Assembly (NCBI GenBank): GCA_031549885.1 | Contig: JAVBPD010000110.1 | Coordinates: 1 to 23,679, forward strand | Source of the DNA: WQUF01 sp031549885 | Lineage (GTDB): Bacteria; Bacillota; Clostridia; Clostridiales; Clostridiaceae | DNA: 23,679 nt | Reading direction: 5' to 3' | Shown here: piece after piece, positions 5,689 to 15,047 of the stretch | Layout: the number at the start of each line of letters is the position of its first letter | Position numbering within the stretch: the first letter of the stretch is position 1 | The notes under the pieces: generated by a model | Database searches by the model: none | The model's input: only the letters and a program-made list of their open reading frames with translations | Told to the model about the DNA's origin: nothing | Made by a program: the position numbers and the translations under genes

Positions 5689-7881
5689 ATGAAAATAGCA
5701 AATATCGCTATAAATAGCGATGCTGTGGCTTTGGATCGATTATTTTCTTACATAGTGCCAGATGATTTAGAAAAAAATACAAATATAGGCCAAAGGGTTT
5801 ATGTGCCATTTGGCAAAGCTAATAGGTTGACCATTGGATATATTATTTCCTTGGAGGAATTAAATGAAAATACAAATAAATTAAAGGCTATTAACAGCAT
5901 ACTTGATGAATTTCCCATACTATCATATTGCGATATTTTGTTAATAGATTTTTTAAGAGAAAAGTATTTTTGTACCTATTTAGAAGCAGTAAGCATAATA
6001 ATCCCTAAAGATTTAAAAGATGTTAAAGGAAATAAAATAATTAATGTCCTTAACATCTTAAAAGAACTAGAAGGGAAATATTTAAAGGAAAATTATCAAA
6101 AAATTTGGGATCTTATAAAAGATAATCCAAATGAATACACTAAGAGCATGGTTAGCAAAAATCATCAGGTTTCATCATCATCTATTAATACTCTTATAAA
6201 AAATGGCTTCATTAAAGAAGCTCCAAAAGTAGTCTATAGATATGATAATAAAAACTACAATAAATATGATATAATAAGTTTAAATAGCCAGCAAAGAAAA
6301 GTCTATGATGAAATAATAAATTCAAAGAAGAAAAAATTCTTAATAAAAGGCGTTACAGGAAGCGGAAAAACAGAAATATATATGCATCTTGTGAGTAAAA
6401 TGCTTGATGAGGGAAAAGATTCTATAATACTTGTGCCTGAAATTGCTTTAACCCCTCAAATGATTGAAAGGTTTAAAGGAAGATTTGGATCAAGGATTGC
6501 AGTTTTCCATTCGAGATTGTCACAAGGTGAAAGGTTTGATCAGTGGCAGAGGGTAAAAAATGGTGGGGTGAGCATTGCAATTGGAACTAGAAGTGCTGCG
6601 CTTCTTCCATTTAACAATTTAGGTATGATAATAATAGATGAAGAGCATGAACCATCTTATAAATCAGATGCGGATCCAAAATATAAAGCTCACGAAGTTT
6701 GTGAATTTAGATGCAATTTGTTTAATGCAAAGTTAGTATTAGGTTCTGCAACACCTTCACTTGAAACTTATTTGCAAGTAGAAGAAGGTGAAATGGAAAA
6801 CCTTGTACTTGACAAAAGAGTAAACAATATTTCTATGCCTAAAGTGTCTATAATTGATTTAAGAGAAGAGCTTAGATCTGGAAATAGGGGTATTTTCAGT
6901 TCTTTATTAAAGATGAAAATCACAGAAAGGCTTAAAAGAAAAGAGCAGGTAATATTATTTTTAAACAGAAGAGGCTTTTCCACATTTGTTTCATGTAGAA
7001 GCTGCGGTTATGTGTTTAAATGCTCAAGATGTGACATATCATTAACATATCACTTTGATTTAGACAACATGAAATGTCATTATTGTGGTGAGACACTTCC
7101 TGCTCCAAAACTATGCCCTAAATGCCAAAGCAAATATGTTAAATATTTTGGTGTTGGAACTCAAAAAGTAGAAGAAGAGATAAAGAGATTATTTCCCAAC
7201 GCAAAAGCAATAAGAATGGATTTTGATACAACAAGAAAAGCAAGTTCATATGAAGAAATTTATGATACATTTAAAAATAATGGAGCTGACATACTTATTG
7301 GTACTCAGATGGTTGTTAAAGGCCTTGACTTTAAAAATGTAACTTTGGTTGGAGTAATTGCAGCAGACTTAACATTAAATTTACCAGATTATAAATCTTC
7401 AGAAAGAACATTCCAGCTTATTTGCCAAGTAGCAGGAAGATCTGGCAGAGGAGAAAAAGAAGGGGAAGTAATCGTTCAAACTTATTGCCCTGATCATTTT
7501 TCAATACAAAGTGCAGTGAACAATGATTATATGAATTTTTATACTAATGAGATTCAAATTAGAAAATTAATGGAATATCCTCCTTTTACTAAGATACTCA
7601 TGATAAATATATCTTCTAAAACAGAGAAAGATGTAATTGAGTGTTCCAAAAAAATATATACTATGTTGAAAAAGGAAAATTATTTAGGTTATAATATTTT
7701 AGGACCAAGTCCTTGTCCATTATATAAAATTAAAGACAATTATAGATATCAAATAATGATAAAGGACTATTTTGATAACGAATATGTAAGGCAAATAAAG
7801 AAAAACATATATGAAATTTTAAAATCAAAAGATTTTGATGTTAGAATTACAATTGATTTAAATCCAAACAGTATGCTGTAG
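5689..7881 (+). CDS. priA: Primosomal protein N' (replication restart helicase PriA)
   Basis: A 730-residue superfamily 2 helicase that recognises stalled forks and reloads the replicative helicase. The N-terminal DNA-binding domain (about 1-105) is followed by the helicase core: Walker A GVTGSGKT at 221-228, DEEH box at 317-320, GSATPS at 352-357, and the motif VI region QVAGRSGRG around 580-588. Eight zinc-binding cysteines form the expected pairs (436, 439, 445, 448, 463, 466, 476, 479). The protein is full length with no missing motif. The ATG at 5689 has GAAGGTG upstream. A 102-base gap separates it from rpoZ, where coaBC normally lies. Confidence 0.96.
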   Translation: MKIANIAINSDAVALDRLFSYIVPDDLEKNTNIGQRVYVPFGKANRLTIGYIISLEELNENTNKLKAINSILDEFPILSYCDILLIDFLREKYFCTYLEAVSIIIPKDLKDVKGNKIINVLNILKELEGKYLKENYQKIWDLIKDNPNEYTKSMVSKNHQVSSSSINTLIKNGFIKEAPKVVYRYDNKNYNKYDIISLNSQQRKVYDEIINSKKKKFLIKGVTGSGKTEIYMHLVSKMLDEGKDSIILVPEIALTPQMIERFKGRFGSRIAVFHSRLSQGERFDQWQRVKNGGVSIAIGTRSAALLPFNNLGMIIIDEEHEPSYKSDADPKYKAHEVCEFRCNLFNAKLVLGSATPSLETYLQVEEGEMENLVLDKRVNNISMPKVSIIDLREELRSGNRGIFSSLLKMKITERLKRKEQVILFLNRRGFSTFVSCRSCGYVFKCSRCDISLTYHFDLDNMKCHYCGETLPAPKLCPKCQSKYVKYFGVGTQKVEEEIKRLFPNAKAIRMDFDTTRKASSYEEIYDTFKNNGADILIGTQMVVKGLDFKNVTLVGVIAADLTLNLPDYKSSERTFQLICQVAGRSGRGEKEGEVIVQTYCPDHFSIQSAVNNDYMNFYTNEIQIRKLMEYPPFTKILMINISSKTEKDVIECSKKIYTMLKKENYLGYNILGPSPCPLYKIKDNYRYQIMIKDYFDNEYVRQIKKNIYEILKSKDFDVRITIDLNPNSML

Positions 7882-7907
7882 GAAAAAATTATAAAGGAGG
7901 TAGAACG

Positions 7908-8360
7908 ATGGGGCTAAGGACTATTAGGCTTATTGGAGATGATATACTTAGAAAAAAGAGTAGACCTGTTGAAAATTTTGATCATAGATTGTTAAAGTTA
8001 ATTAACGATATGTTTGAAACTATGTACAAAGCAGATGGTGCAGGTCTTGCTGCTCCACAAGTGGGCATTTTAAAGAGGCTTTTTATTGTAGATACAGGAG
8101 AAAAGCCGATGCATTTTATTAATCCAGAGATTTTGGATAAAGGGGGAAACCAAGTGGACCAGGAAGGTTGTTTAAGTGTACCTGGAAAGCTTGCTGATGT
8201 GGAAAGGCCAAAATGGGTTAAAGTTAAAGCTTTTAATTCTGATGGAGATGAATTTGAATACTTTGCAGAGGATTTTGAAGCAAGAGCCATATTACATGAA
8301 TATGACCATCTAGAAGGTATATTATATGTAGACTTGCTAAAAGAGAATAAAGAGGTTTAA
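7908..8360 (+). CDS. def: Peptide deformylase
   Basis: A 150-residue metalloenzyme that removes the N-formyl group from nascent proteins. All three family motifs are present: GAGLAAPQ (residues 44-51), EGCLS (86-90, metal ligand Cys88), and HEYDH (130-134, ligands His130 and His134, catalytic Glu131). The ATG follows AAAGGAGG by a good distance. The stop codon directly abuts the fmt start, so the deformylase and the formyltransferase are coexpressed, as in most bacteria. Confidence 0.96.
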   Translation: MGLRTIRLIGDDILRKKSRPVENFDHRLLKLINDMFETMYKADGAGLAAPQVGILKRLFIVDTGEKPMHFINPEILDKGGNQVDQEGCLSVPGKLADVERPKWVKVKAFNSDGDEFEYFAEDFEARAILHEYDHLEGILYVDLLKENKEV

Positions 8361-9275
8361 ATGAATATAATTTTTATGGGAACTCCCAATTTTGCGGCAA
8401 AATCACTTGAAGCTTTAATTGAAAAATATACAGTAAAGCTTGTATTTACTCAACCTGATAGACCTTCAGGCAGAGGAAATAAGATTAAAATGTCAGAGGT
8501 AAAGATGCTTGCCAAAGAAAAAGGTATAGAAATATTACAACCTGAAAAAATAAATAAAGATACAGCTTCAATAGAAACAATAAAGAACTTAAGGCCAGAT
8601 ATTATAGTAGTAGTAGCTTACGGACAAATATTATCAAAAGAGATTTTAAGCATACCTAAATATGGATGCATAAATGTTCATGGGTCTCTTTTGCCTAAAT
8701 ACAGAGGTGCGGCGCCTATTAATTTTGCCATTTTAAATGGGGAGAAAAAATCTGGCATAACTACTATGTTAATGGACGAAGGAATGGATACAGGCCATAT
8801 GCTTCTTCAAGAAGAAATAAATATTGAAGGATTAAATGCTGGAGAGCTTCATGATAAATTAATGGAATTGGGAGCTAAACTGCTCATTAAAACCATAGAT
8901 AATATAGAAAATTTAAAAGGAATTCCTCAAAATAACGAAGAAGCAAGCTATTGCACTCTTATTACAAAAGACTTAACAAAAATAGATTGGAATGAAGATG
9001 GAGAAAAAATAATTAATAAAATAAGAGCTTTTAATCCTTTTCCAGGAGCTTTTACTATGTATAATGGCAATATTTTAAAAATATTTGATGCAAAATTTGA
9101 AAATGGAGATTTTAATCCAGGTAGAATTGTAGAAATAGGTAAAGATTTTATAAAGATTTCCTGCAGGAATGGTGCAATTAAAGTTTATGAAATACAAATG
9201 CAAAATAAGAAAAAAATGGAAGTTAAAGAATTTTTAAAGGGAAATAGAGCAGAATTAAATGAACCATTACTTTAG
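8361..9275 (+). CDS. fmt: Methionyl-tRNA formyltransferase
   Basis: A 304-residue enzyme that formylates initiator Met-tRNA from 10-formyl-tetrahydrofolate. The N-terminal start MNIIFMGTPNFA, the catalytic block with Asn105 and His107 in INVHGSLLPKYRGAAP, and Asp143 in DEGMDTG are all intact. The C-terminal OB-fold tRNA-binding domain follows (about 205-300). The start is immediately after the def stop, with AGAGG inside the def end. The length is slightly short of the 310-315 typical of the family, without loss of motifs. Confidence 0.96.
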   Translation: MNIIFMGTPNFAAKSLEALIEKYTVKLVFTQPDRPSGRGNKIKMSEVKMLAKEKGIEILQPEKINKDTASIETIKNLRPDIIVVVAYGQILSKEILSIPKYGCINVHGSLLPKYRGAAPINFAILNGEKKSGITTMLMDEGMDTGHMLLQEEINIEGLNAGELHDKLMELGAKLLIKTIDNIENLKGIPQNNEEASYCTLITKDLTKIDWNEDGEKIINKIRAFNPFPGAFTMYNGNILKIFDAKFENGDFNPGRIVEIGKDFIKISCRNGAIKVYEIQMQNKKKMEVKEFLKGNRAELNEPLL

Positions 9276-9289
9276 GAGGTGCAAAGCAC

Positions 9290-9976
9290 ATTAATATATA
9301 TATTTTTATACTAATCCTTGGACTTAGTTTATCTGTATATGCATATCTTAAGGTTAAGATAGTTTTTAATAAATACATTGGAATACCAAATTCGAAAAAT
9401 ATTTCTGGAGTTAAAGTTGCAAAAGCTTTGCTTTATAAATATGGTATTTCTGATGTTTGTGTTGAAATAGTTGGAGGAATTTTGACTGATAAATATGATA
9501 CAAAGAATAATGTTATTAAGCTTTCAAATTCTGTCTATAGCAATAGTTCAATTACAGCCTTTGGAATTGCTGCTCATGAAGTAGGTCATGCTATACAAAA
9601 AAAAGAAGGATATCCATATCTTAAGCTTAGAAATATCATCGCTTACTTTTCAAGCATTATTTCGAATTTTTCGCACATTATAATAGTTTTAGGATTGATC
9701 TTTAAAATTATTTTTTTAATTAAATTTGGAATTATCATCTTTGGTTCTATTGTTTTAATTAATTTATTAACACTTTTTGTGGAATTAAATGCTTCAAAAA
9801 GAGCAAAATTATTAATAAACGAAATTTATTCTCCATCTAGAGAGGAATCATATGCTATAAACGATGTACTTTTTGCCGCAAGCTTAAATTATTCAGCAAC
9901 TATGGTAATATTCATAGGATCAATAGCAGTTATAATTAAACGAAGACTAATAAGTATAATGAGAGTATTAAAATAA
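9290..9976 (+). CDS. Membrane zinc metallopeptidase (YugP-like), probable ATT start
   Basis: A membrane protein of the YugP-type neutral zinc metallopeptidase family. The zinc site HEVGH lies at residues 96-100 (His96, Glu97, His100), with a likely third ligand Glu165 in VELNASKRA. Hydrophobic segments are at about 2-20 (NIYIFILILGLSLSVYAYL), 127-160 and near the C-terminus. The frame is open upstream of the first conventional start, a TTG at 9428 that would remove the first membrane helix and has no ribosome binding site. A strong AGGAGGTG at 9274-9281 is followed 9 bases later by an in-frame ATT at 9290. Starting there gives 228 residues, the family length. ATT initiation is therefore the best reading; a sequencing error changing ATG to ATT is the main alternative. 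The stop overlaps the rsmB ATG by one base. Its substrate is unknown. Confidence 0.8.
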   Translation: MNIYIFILILGLSLSVYAYLKVKIVFNKYIGIPNSKNISGVKVAKALLYKYGISDVCVEIVGGILTDKYDTKNNVIKLSNSVYSNSSITAFGIAAHEVGHAIQKKEGYPYLKLRNIIAYFSSIISNFSHIIIVLGLIFKIIFLIKFGIIIFGSIVLINLLTLFVELNASKRAKLLINEIYSPSREESYAINDVLFAASLNYSATMVIFIGSIAVIIKRRLISIMRVLK

Positions 9977-11301
9977 TGAAAAAATATTTAATAAGAGAAA
10001 TTGCATTTAATGCATTATGTAAAATTATATTAGATCAAGGCTATTCAAATTTAATTTTAAAAAATTTATTAAGGGATGAAAACATATCTCAACTTGATAA
10101 AAATCTTATAACAGAGATAACATATGGAACTTTAAAGTATAAATATACAATTGATTTAATTTTAAAGGATTATATTAAAATAAATAAAACCAATAAAAAG
10201 GTGCTTATAATTTTAGAAATGTCCCTTTTTCAATTAAAGTATTTAGACAAAGTTCCAGATTACGCAGTTATCAATGAAAGTGTTGAGATAGCAAAGAAAA
10301 TAGATAAATTCTCTGGGGCATTTGTAAATGCTGTTTTAAGAAATTATTTAAGAAAAAAAGAAGAATTTAATATAAATAAATTAAACGATATAGAAAAATT
10401 ATGCTATGAATATTCATATCCAGAGGAGTTTGTGAAACTAATAAAATACCAGTATGATGAAAATACTAATTTAATATTAAAATCATTAAATGAAATTCAG
10501 AAGGTAACTTTAAGGATAAATAATTTAAAAATTGACCCTCCAAAGCTTCTTGAAATGTTAAAAGCATGCGGTATTGAATATGAAAACTCTAAAATTTTTG
10601 ATAAATGCATTATCGTTAAAGGGAGCTTTAATGTGGAAAAAATGGAAATTTATAAAGAGGGATTTGTTTCAGTTCAAAATGAAAGTTCAATGCTTGCAGC
10701 TGAAATTTTAGATGCCAAAGAAGGTGAACAAATATTAGATTTATGTGCTGCACCTGGAGGTAAATCATGCTATTTAGCAGAATCCTTAAACGATAAGATT
10801 CACATAACTTCTTGTGATATTCACGAACACAGAATAAAATTAATTGAAAATAATTGTAAAAGATTAGGGATTAAATCTATAGAAACAAAAATTTTAGATG
10901 GAACTATAGTAGAAAGTTCTTTTTTAAATAAATTTAATAGAATTTTAGTAGATGTTCCATGTTCTGGTTTTGGAGTTATAAAGAAAAAACCAGAAATAAA
11001 ATATAGGAAAATAGATTTTGATAAATTAATAGATGTACAAAAGAGAATACTAAAAAATGCTTCACTTTATTTAAAAAATGGTGGTACAATTATTTACTCA
11101 AGTTGCACATTAAATAAATTAGAAAATGAAAATGTTATAAAATGGTTTTTAGAAAACAATAAAGAATTTAGTTTAGAAAAAATAAAAATTGGAAAAATTC
11201 CAAAAATTATGTATAATACTACTGATATAGGAATTACAATTTTGCCTTATGAAAATTTAGATGGTTTTTATATTTGTAAGATTAGAAAGTATGAGGTTTA
11301 A
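9976..11301 (+). CDS. rsmB: 16S rRNA (cytosine-967-C5)-methyltransferase
   Basis: A 441-residue SAM-dependent methyltransferase that modifies C967 of 16S rRNA. Residues 1-135 form a NusB-like RNA-binding domain, and the rest is the Rossmann methyltransferase. SAM motif LDLCAAPGGKS is at about 254-264. The two conserved cysteines of the RNA m5C family are present: Cys329 in DVPCSGFG and catalytic Cys377 in YSSCTLN. The ATG overlaps the preceding stop (TAATG) and has no separate ribosome binding site, suggesting coupling to the peptidase gene. Confidence 0.94.
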   Translation: MKKYLIREIAFNALCKIILDQGYSNLILKNLLRDENISQLDKNLITEITYGTLKYKYTIDLILKDYIKINKTNKKVLIILEMSLFQLKYLDKVPDYAVINESVEIAKKIDKFSGAFVNAVLRNYLRKKEEFNINKLNDIEKLCYEYSYPEEFVKLIKYQYDENTNLILKSLNEIQKVTLRINNLKIDPPKLLEMLKACGIEYENSKIFDKCIIVKGSFNVEKMEIYKEGFVSVQNESSMLAAEILDAKEGEQILDLCAAPGGKSCYLAESLNDKIHITSCDIHEHRIKLIENNCKRLGIKSIETKILDGTIVESSFLNKFNRILVDVPCSGFGVIKKKPEIKYRKIDFDKLIDVQKRILKNASLYLKNGGTIIYSSCTLNKLENENVIKWFLENNKEFSLEKIKIGKIPKIMYNTTDIGITILPYENLDGFYICKIRKYEV

Positions 11302-11302
11302 A

Positions 11303-12322
11303 GTGAATTTATTAGATTATACTCTAGAAGAATTAAAGGATTTCTTTAAAAAAGAAGGCATAGAAGCTTTTAGAGCTGAGCAAGTTTTTAATGGAATATA
11401 TTTAGGGTATAGTATTAATGAAATATCTAATTTACCCATCTATATAAGAAAATTTTTAAATGAAAGGTTTACATTAGGTATACCGGAAATTGTAAAAAGT
11501 TTAAAATCAAAAGATGGAACAGAAAAATTTTTATTAAAATATAACGATGATGACATGGTTGAAGCTGCGCTTATGAAATATTCCTATGGAAATACAATAT
11601 GCATTTCTTCTCAAATTGGATGCAGAATGGGATGTAAATTTTGTGCTTCAGGCGCTTTTGGACTTAACAGAAATTTAACATCAGGTGAAATGATAGGTGA
11701 AATTTTATCTGTTAAGAAGCACACTTTTGAAAACATTAATAAAGTTGTTATAATGGGTAGTGGAGAACCCTTAGATAATTATGATAATGTTTTAAAATTT
11801 ATTGACATTTCAAATAAAGAATATTCCTTAAAGCTTTCTAAGAGAAATATAACATTATCTACTTGTGGCATAGTTCCTAAAATATATGAACTTGCAGATA
11901 AAAATTTAAGCATAAACCTTGCCATATCATTACACGCTACTTGTGATGAAGAAAGAATAAAAATAATGAAAATAGCAAATTCATACACTATAGATGAAAT
12001 TTTAAAAGCAGCTAAATATTATTTTAATAAGACTAAAAGAAGAGTTACTTTTGAATATGCTCTTATACATTTAGTAAATGATTCAAAAGAGGATGCAAAT
12101 AGGCTTAGCAATTTATTAAAAGATATTAATTGCCATGTAAATATCATACCTATAAATAAAGTATCCCATGTAAGTTTTGAAAGGCCAGACATTAGAAGAA
12201 TAAATGATTTTATTAATATTTTAACAAAAAATGGAGTAAATGCGACAAAAAGACGAGAACTTGGGAAAGATATTGAAGCAAGTTGTGGTCAATTAAAAAA
12301 TAGTCATTTTTCAAAATTATAG
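11303..12322 (+). CDS. rlmN: Dual-specificity 23S rRNA/tRNA adenine-C2 methyltransferase (radical SAM)
   Basis: A 339-residue radical SAM enzyme that methylates A2503 of 23S rRNA and A37 of some tRNAs. The iron-sulfur cluster cysteines are Cys107, Cys111 and Cys114 (CRMGCKFC). The conserved Cys328 in ASCGQL corresponds to the residue that carries the methylene intermediate. SAM-binding GSGEPLDN is at about 152-159. Two other in-frame starts exist upstream (11261, 11291). The GTG at 11303 is preferred because TGAGG lies 6 bases before it, overlapping the end of rsmB, and the protein then begins with NLLDYTLEEL as the family does. Resistance-type Cfr activity is unlikely from context and motifs. 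Confidence 0.93.
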   Translation: MNLLDYTLEELKDFFKKEGIEAFRAEQVFNGIYLGYSINEISNLPIYIRKFLNERFTLGIPEIVKSLKSKDGTEKFLLKYNDDDMVEAALMKYSYGNTICISSQIGCRMGCKFCASGAFGLNRNLTSGEMIGEILSVKKHTFENINKVVIMGSGEPLDNYDNVLKFIDISNKEYSLKLSKRNITLSTCGIVPKIYELADKNLSINLAISLHATCDEERIKIMKIANSYTIDEILKAAKYYFNKTKRRVTFEYALIHLVNDSKEDANRLSNLLKDINCHVNIIPINKVSHVSFERPDIRRINDFINILTKNGVNATKRRELGKDIEASCGQLKNSHFSKL

Positions 12323-12333
12323 GAGGAGTTTTT

Positions 12334-13059
12334 GTGCAAGGATATATTACAGACAAGGGAAACGTAAGATCCATCAATGAAGATTCTATAGGAGTTTTTG
12401 AATTTAATAATATGTCATTGTACATTATTGCTGATGGCATGGGTGGACACAATGGCGGTGATGTTGCAAGCCATATGGCTGTGGAAATTTCCTCAAATTA
12501 TATAAAGGAAAATTTAGATAAAAAAAGTCCAAAAGATTTAATCATAAACTCCTATAAAAAAGCAAATAGAAAAATTTTTGAAACTGGGTATGAAAATGAT
12601 AATTTAAATGGCATGGGTACTACTATGACTATGGCTATAAAAAAAGACAGTAAACTTTATGTGGGGAATGTTGGAGATTCAAGATGCTATATTTTAGATG
12701 CAGAAGAAAATTTAATTAAAATAACAGTAGATCATTCTTTAGTGCAAGAACTTATAGAAAGTGGAAATATATCTGAGGAAGAATCTAGAAATCACCCAAA
12801 TAAAAATATAGTTACAAGAGCTCTTGGAGGAAGTTTTGATGTAAAAGTTGATAACTTTCAAATGGATCTTTCCTTTATTAAAAAGGTGCTTATTTGTTCT
12901 GATGGACTTACGAATGAATTGTCAGAAGATGAAATATGTTATTTGCTTGTAAACATTGAAGATGAGCAGGAAGTGTGCAATAAATTATTGGAATTATGTA
13001 AGCAAAGGGCTGCTAAGGATAATATATCTATTATTGTTTTCAAAGGAGAGTGCATTTAA
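12334..13059 (+). CDS. stp: PP2C-type Ser/Thr protein phosphatase (Stp/PrpC)
   Basis: A 241-residue metal-dependent phosphatase of the PPM family. It shows RSINEDS (12-18), the metal-binding Asp34-Gly35 in ADGMGGHNGGDVAS, GTTMT, VGDSR, CSDGLTNEL and the terminal KDNISIIV motif. It dephosphorylates targets of the membrane kinase PrkC encoded directly downstream. The start is a GTG with GGAGGAG 5 bases upstream. The stop overlaps the prkC ATG (TAATG), so phosphatase and kinase are translationally coupled. The length is typical of Stp/PrpC. Confidence 0.95.
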   Translation: MQGYITDKGNVRSINEDSIGVFEFNNMSLYIIADGMGGHNGGDVASHMAVEISSNYIKENLDKKSPKDLIINSYKKANRKIFETGYENDNLNGMGTTMTMAIKKDSKLYVGNVGDSRCYILDAEENLIKITVDHSLVQELIESGNISEEESRNHPNKNIVTRALGGSFDVKVDNFQMDLSFIKKVLICSDGLTNELSEDEICYLLVNIEDEQEVCNKLLELCKQRAAKDNISIIVFKGECI

Positions 13060-15026
13060 TGATTGGTGCATTGCTAGGGAATAGATATGAGCTTCTTGAA
13101 AAAATAGGCGAGGGTGGCATGGCAGAAGTATATAAAGCAAAGTGCCACATACTTAATAGATTTGTTGCAATAAAGATTTTAAAAAACGAATTTAACGAGG
13201 ACAGTACTTTTATAGAGAAATTCAGAAGGGAAGCATTTGCAGCAGCAAGCCTTACACATCCTAATATAGTTCAAATATACGATGTTGGCAGAGATAATAA
13301 TTTAAACTATATTGTATTTGAATATGTTGATGGTTATACTTTAAAAGATGTAATAAGAAAATATGGCAGTTTAGATAATCAAGCAATAATAAATTATTCC
13401 ATTCAGATATGCAAAGCTCTTATGTGTGCTCATAAGAATGGAATAATACATAGAGATATTAAACCTCACAATATTTTAGTAACAAATGAGGGCACATTAA
13501 AGGTAACAGATTTTGGCATAGCAAAAGCTTCTACTTCTTCAACTGTAACTTCTGGAGAAAAGATTTTAGGAACACCTTATTATTTATCCCCTGAGCAAGC
13601 AAGGGGAGATAGTGTGGATAAAAGGTCAGATCTTTATTCATTTGGCATTGTTATGTATGAAATGTGCACAGGAATTGTCCCATTTGTAGGTGATAATCTT
13701 GTAACTGTAGTGTTAAAACATGTACAAGAGTTGCCAAAACCTCCTATTGAATTAAATTCTGATGTTAACGATAGTTTAAATAATATAGTTTTAAGGTTAT
13801 TGCAAAAATCTCCTCAAGATAGATACCAAGATGCAAATGATGTTTTAACTGATCTTAGGAAAGTTCAAAATTCTCAGGCTGTTTATTATAATCCTGATGA
13901 TAGTAAAACATCTGTAATAACTCCAACTAGAATTTTAAATACCAGTGGAAATACATCTACAAATGAAATTACATTAGAAGAAACTGTGGAAAATAACAAC
14001 AAGTGGGTAGGAAGAGTGATTTGGGCTATAGTAATAGCAGGAGCAATAACAGTAGGAATATTTATAGGGAAAATTTGGTTAGGATCGTGGAATTCAGGAA
14101 TTTCAAATAGCACTAACACCACAATCGATAATTCTACAGAAAATGAATTAGTAACAATACCTGAAATACTTGGGAAACCTTATGATGATGCAAAAAATAT
14201 GCTCATTGATAAAGGATTAGACATAGAAGTAACAAGCAAAGAAGCATCAGAAACCATTCCAAAGGACTCAATAGTTAGAATTGATGGTTTTAATGTTGGG
14301 GATGAGGTACCAGCTAAAAGCACTATAAATGTTGTGCTTAGTTTAGGAAAGCAAGTTAAAATACCTGAAGTAAGCGGGCTTCCTATTAATGAAGCTCAAC
14401 GAGAGCTTACAAACATTGGTCTTAAAATAACTACTAACTTAATTAGTGATCCAAATATACCAAAGGGTAGAGCAGTAAAAACAGATCCACCAGCAGGTGA
14501 GAGTGTAGATATTAATTCATCTGTTATACTTTACAGTAGCGATGGACCTAAACAACAAAGAGTTATAATTCCTAATTTAATTGGAATGAATATAAATGAT
14601 GCTGTTAAAATGTTGCAAGATAAGCGATTAGATCCTTTTCCAATACAGGTAAAGATTACTGATAAAAATTATGATCTTCAAGTTAAAAGTACAAATCCTT
14701 TAGCAAATGAAGAAGTACCTGTTGGAACTAGAGTTGAAATTCAATTTTATCAATATGAAGACCCAAATCAAAATAATACTACACAAAATACAACACAAAA
14801 TACTTCAGATCATAATAATTCAACTATTAATACAACACAAAATACAACAAATGCTACACAAAATACTCAGCAAAATACTACAAATATAACTACAAATACT
14901 ACAATTCAAAATACAACAAATGCTACTCAAAGTACAAATGTTAACACTACAACTGAAAATACAGACGAAAATACTGAAAATCCAACAAGTGTAAATGATG
15001 TGCAAGATAGCTCAGGCAATCCTTAA
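13059..15026 (+). CDS. prkC: Ser/Thr protein kinase with PASTA domains (PrkC) and an unusual Asn/Thr-rich tail
   Basis: A 655-residue transmembrane kinase that senses muropeptides or lipid II and controls growth and cell-wall processes. The kinase domain (about 10-270) has the glycine loop GEGGMAEV, Lys39 in VAIKIL, HRDIKPHN (131-138) and DFG (151-153). A single membrane helix is at about 317-340, and three PASTA repeats lie outside (about 364-430, 431-496 and 501-565). Residues 566-655 form a low-complexity tail rich in Asn, Thr and Gln with about fifteen Asn-X-Ser/Thr triplets. The extracellular juxtamembrane part (345-362) has a similar composition. The ATG at 13059 is used rather than a GTG at 13050, because AAGGAG at 13043-13048 is too close to the GTG. 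It pairs with Stp and is followed 21 bases later by rsgA. Confidence 0.95.
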   Translation: MIGALLGNRYELLEKIGEGGMAEVYKAKCHILNRFVAIKILKNEFNEDSTFIEKFRREAFAAASLTHPNIVQIYDVGRDNNLNYIVFEYVDGYTLKDVIRKYGSLDNQAIINYSIQICKALMCAHKNGIIHRDIKPHNILVTNEGTLKVTDFGIAKASTSSTVTSGEKILGTPYYLSPEQARGDSVDKRSDLYSFGIVMYEMCTGIVPFVGDNLVTVVLKHVQELPKPPIELNSDVNDSLNNIVLRLLQKSPQDRYQDANDVLTDLRKVQNSQAVYYNPDDSKTSVITPTRILNTSGNTSTNEITLEETVENNNKWVGRVIWAIVIAGAITVGIFIGKIWLGSWNSGISNSTNTTIDNSTENELVTIPEILGKPYDDAKNMLIDKGLDIEVTSKEASETIPKDSIVRIDGFNVGDEVPAKSTINVVLSLGKQVKIPEVSGLPINEAQRELTNIGLKITTNLISDPNIPKGRAVKTDPPAGESVDINSSVILYSSDGPKQQRVIIPNLIGMNINDAVKMLQDKRLDPFPIQVKITDKNYDLQVKSTNPLANEEVPVGTRVEIQFYQYEDPNQNNTTQNTTQNTSDHNNSTINTTQNTTNATQNTQQNTTNITTNTTIQNTTNATQSTNVNTTTENTDENTENPTSVNDVQDSSGNP

Positions 15027-15047
15027 AATATTAAAAGTGAGGAATAT

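Noticed and set aside
7982..8290. Minus-strand open frame of 102 codons over def
   Set aside because: It is antisense to the peptide deformylase, whose three catalytic motifs are intact.
14760..15000. Short AAT/ACA repeats at the end of prkC as a CRISPR or microsatellite outside genes
   Set aside because: The repeats are irregular and in frame; they encode the Asn/Thr-rich tail.
14820..15005. Minus-strand Cys/Ile-rich open frame of 61 codons
   Set aside because: Its odd composition is only the complement of the Asn/Thr-rich PrkC tail; no ribosome binding site supports it.
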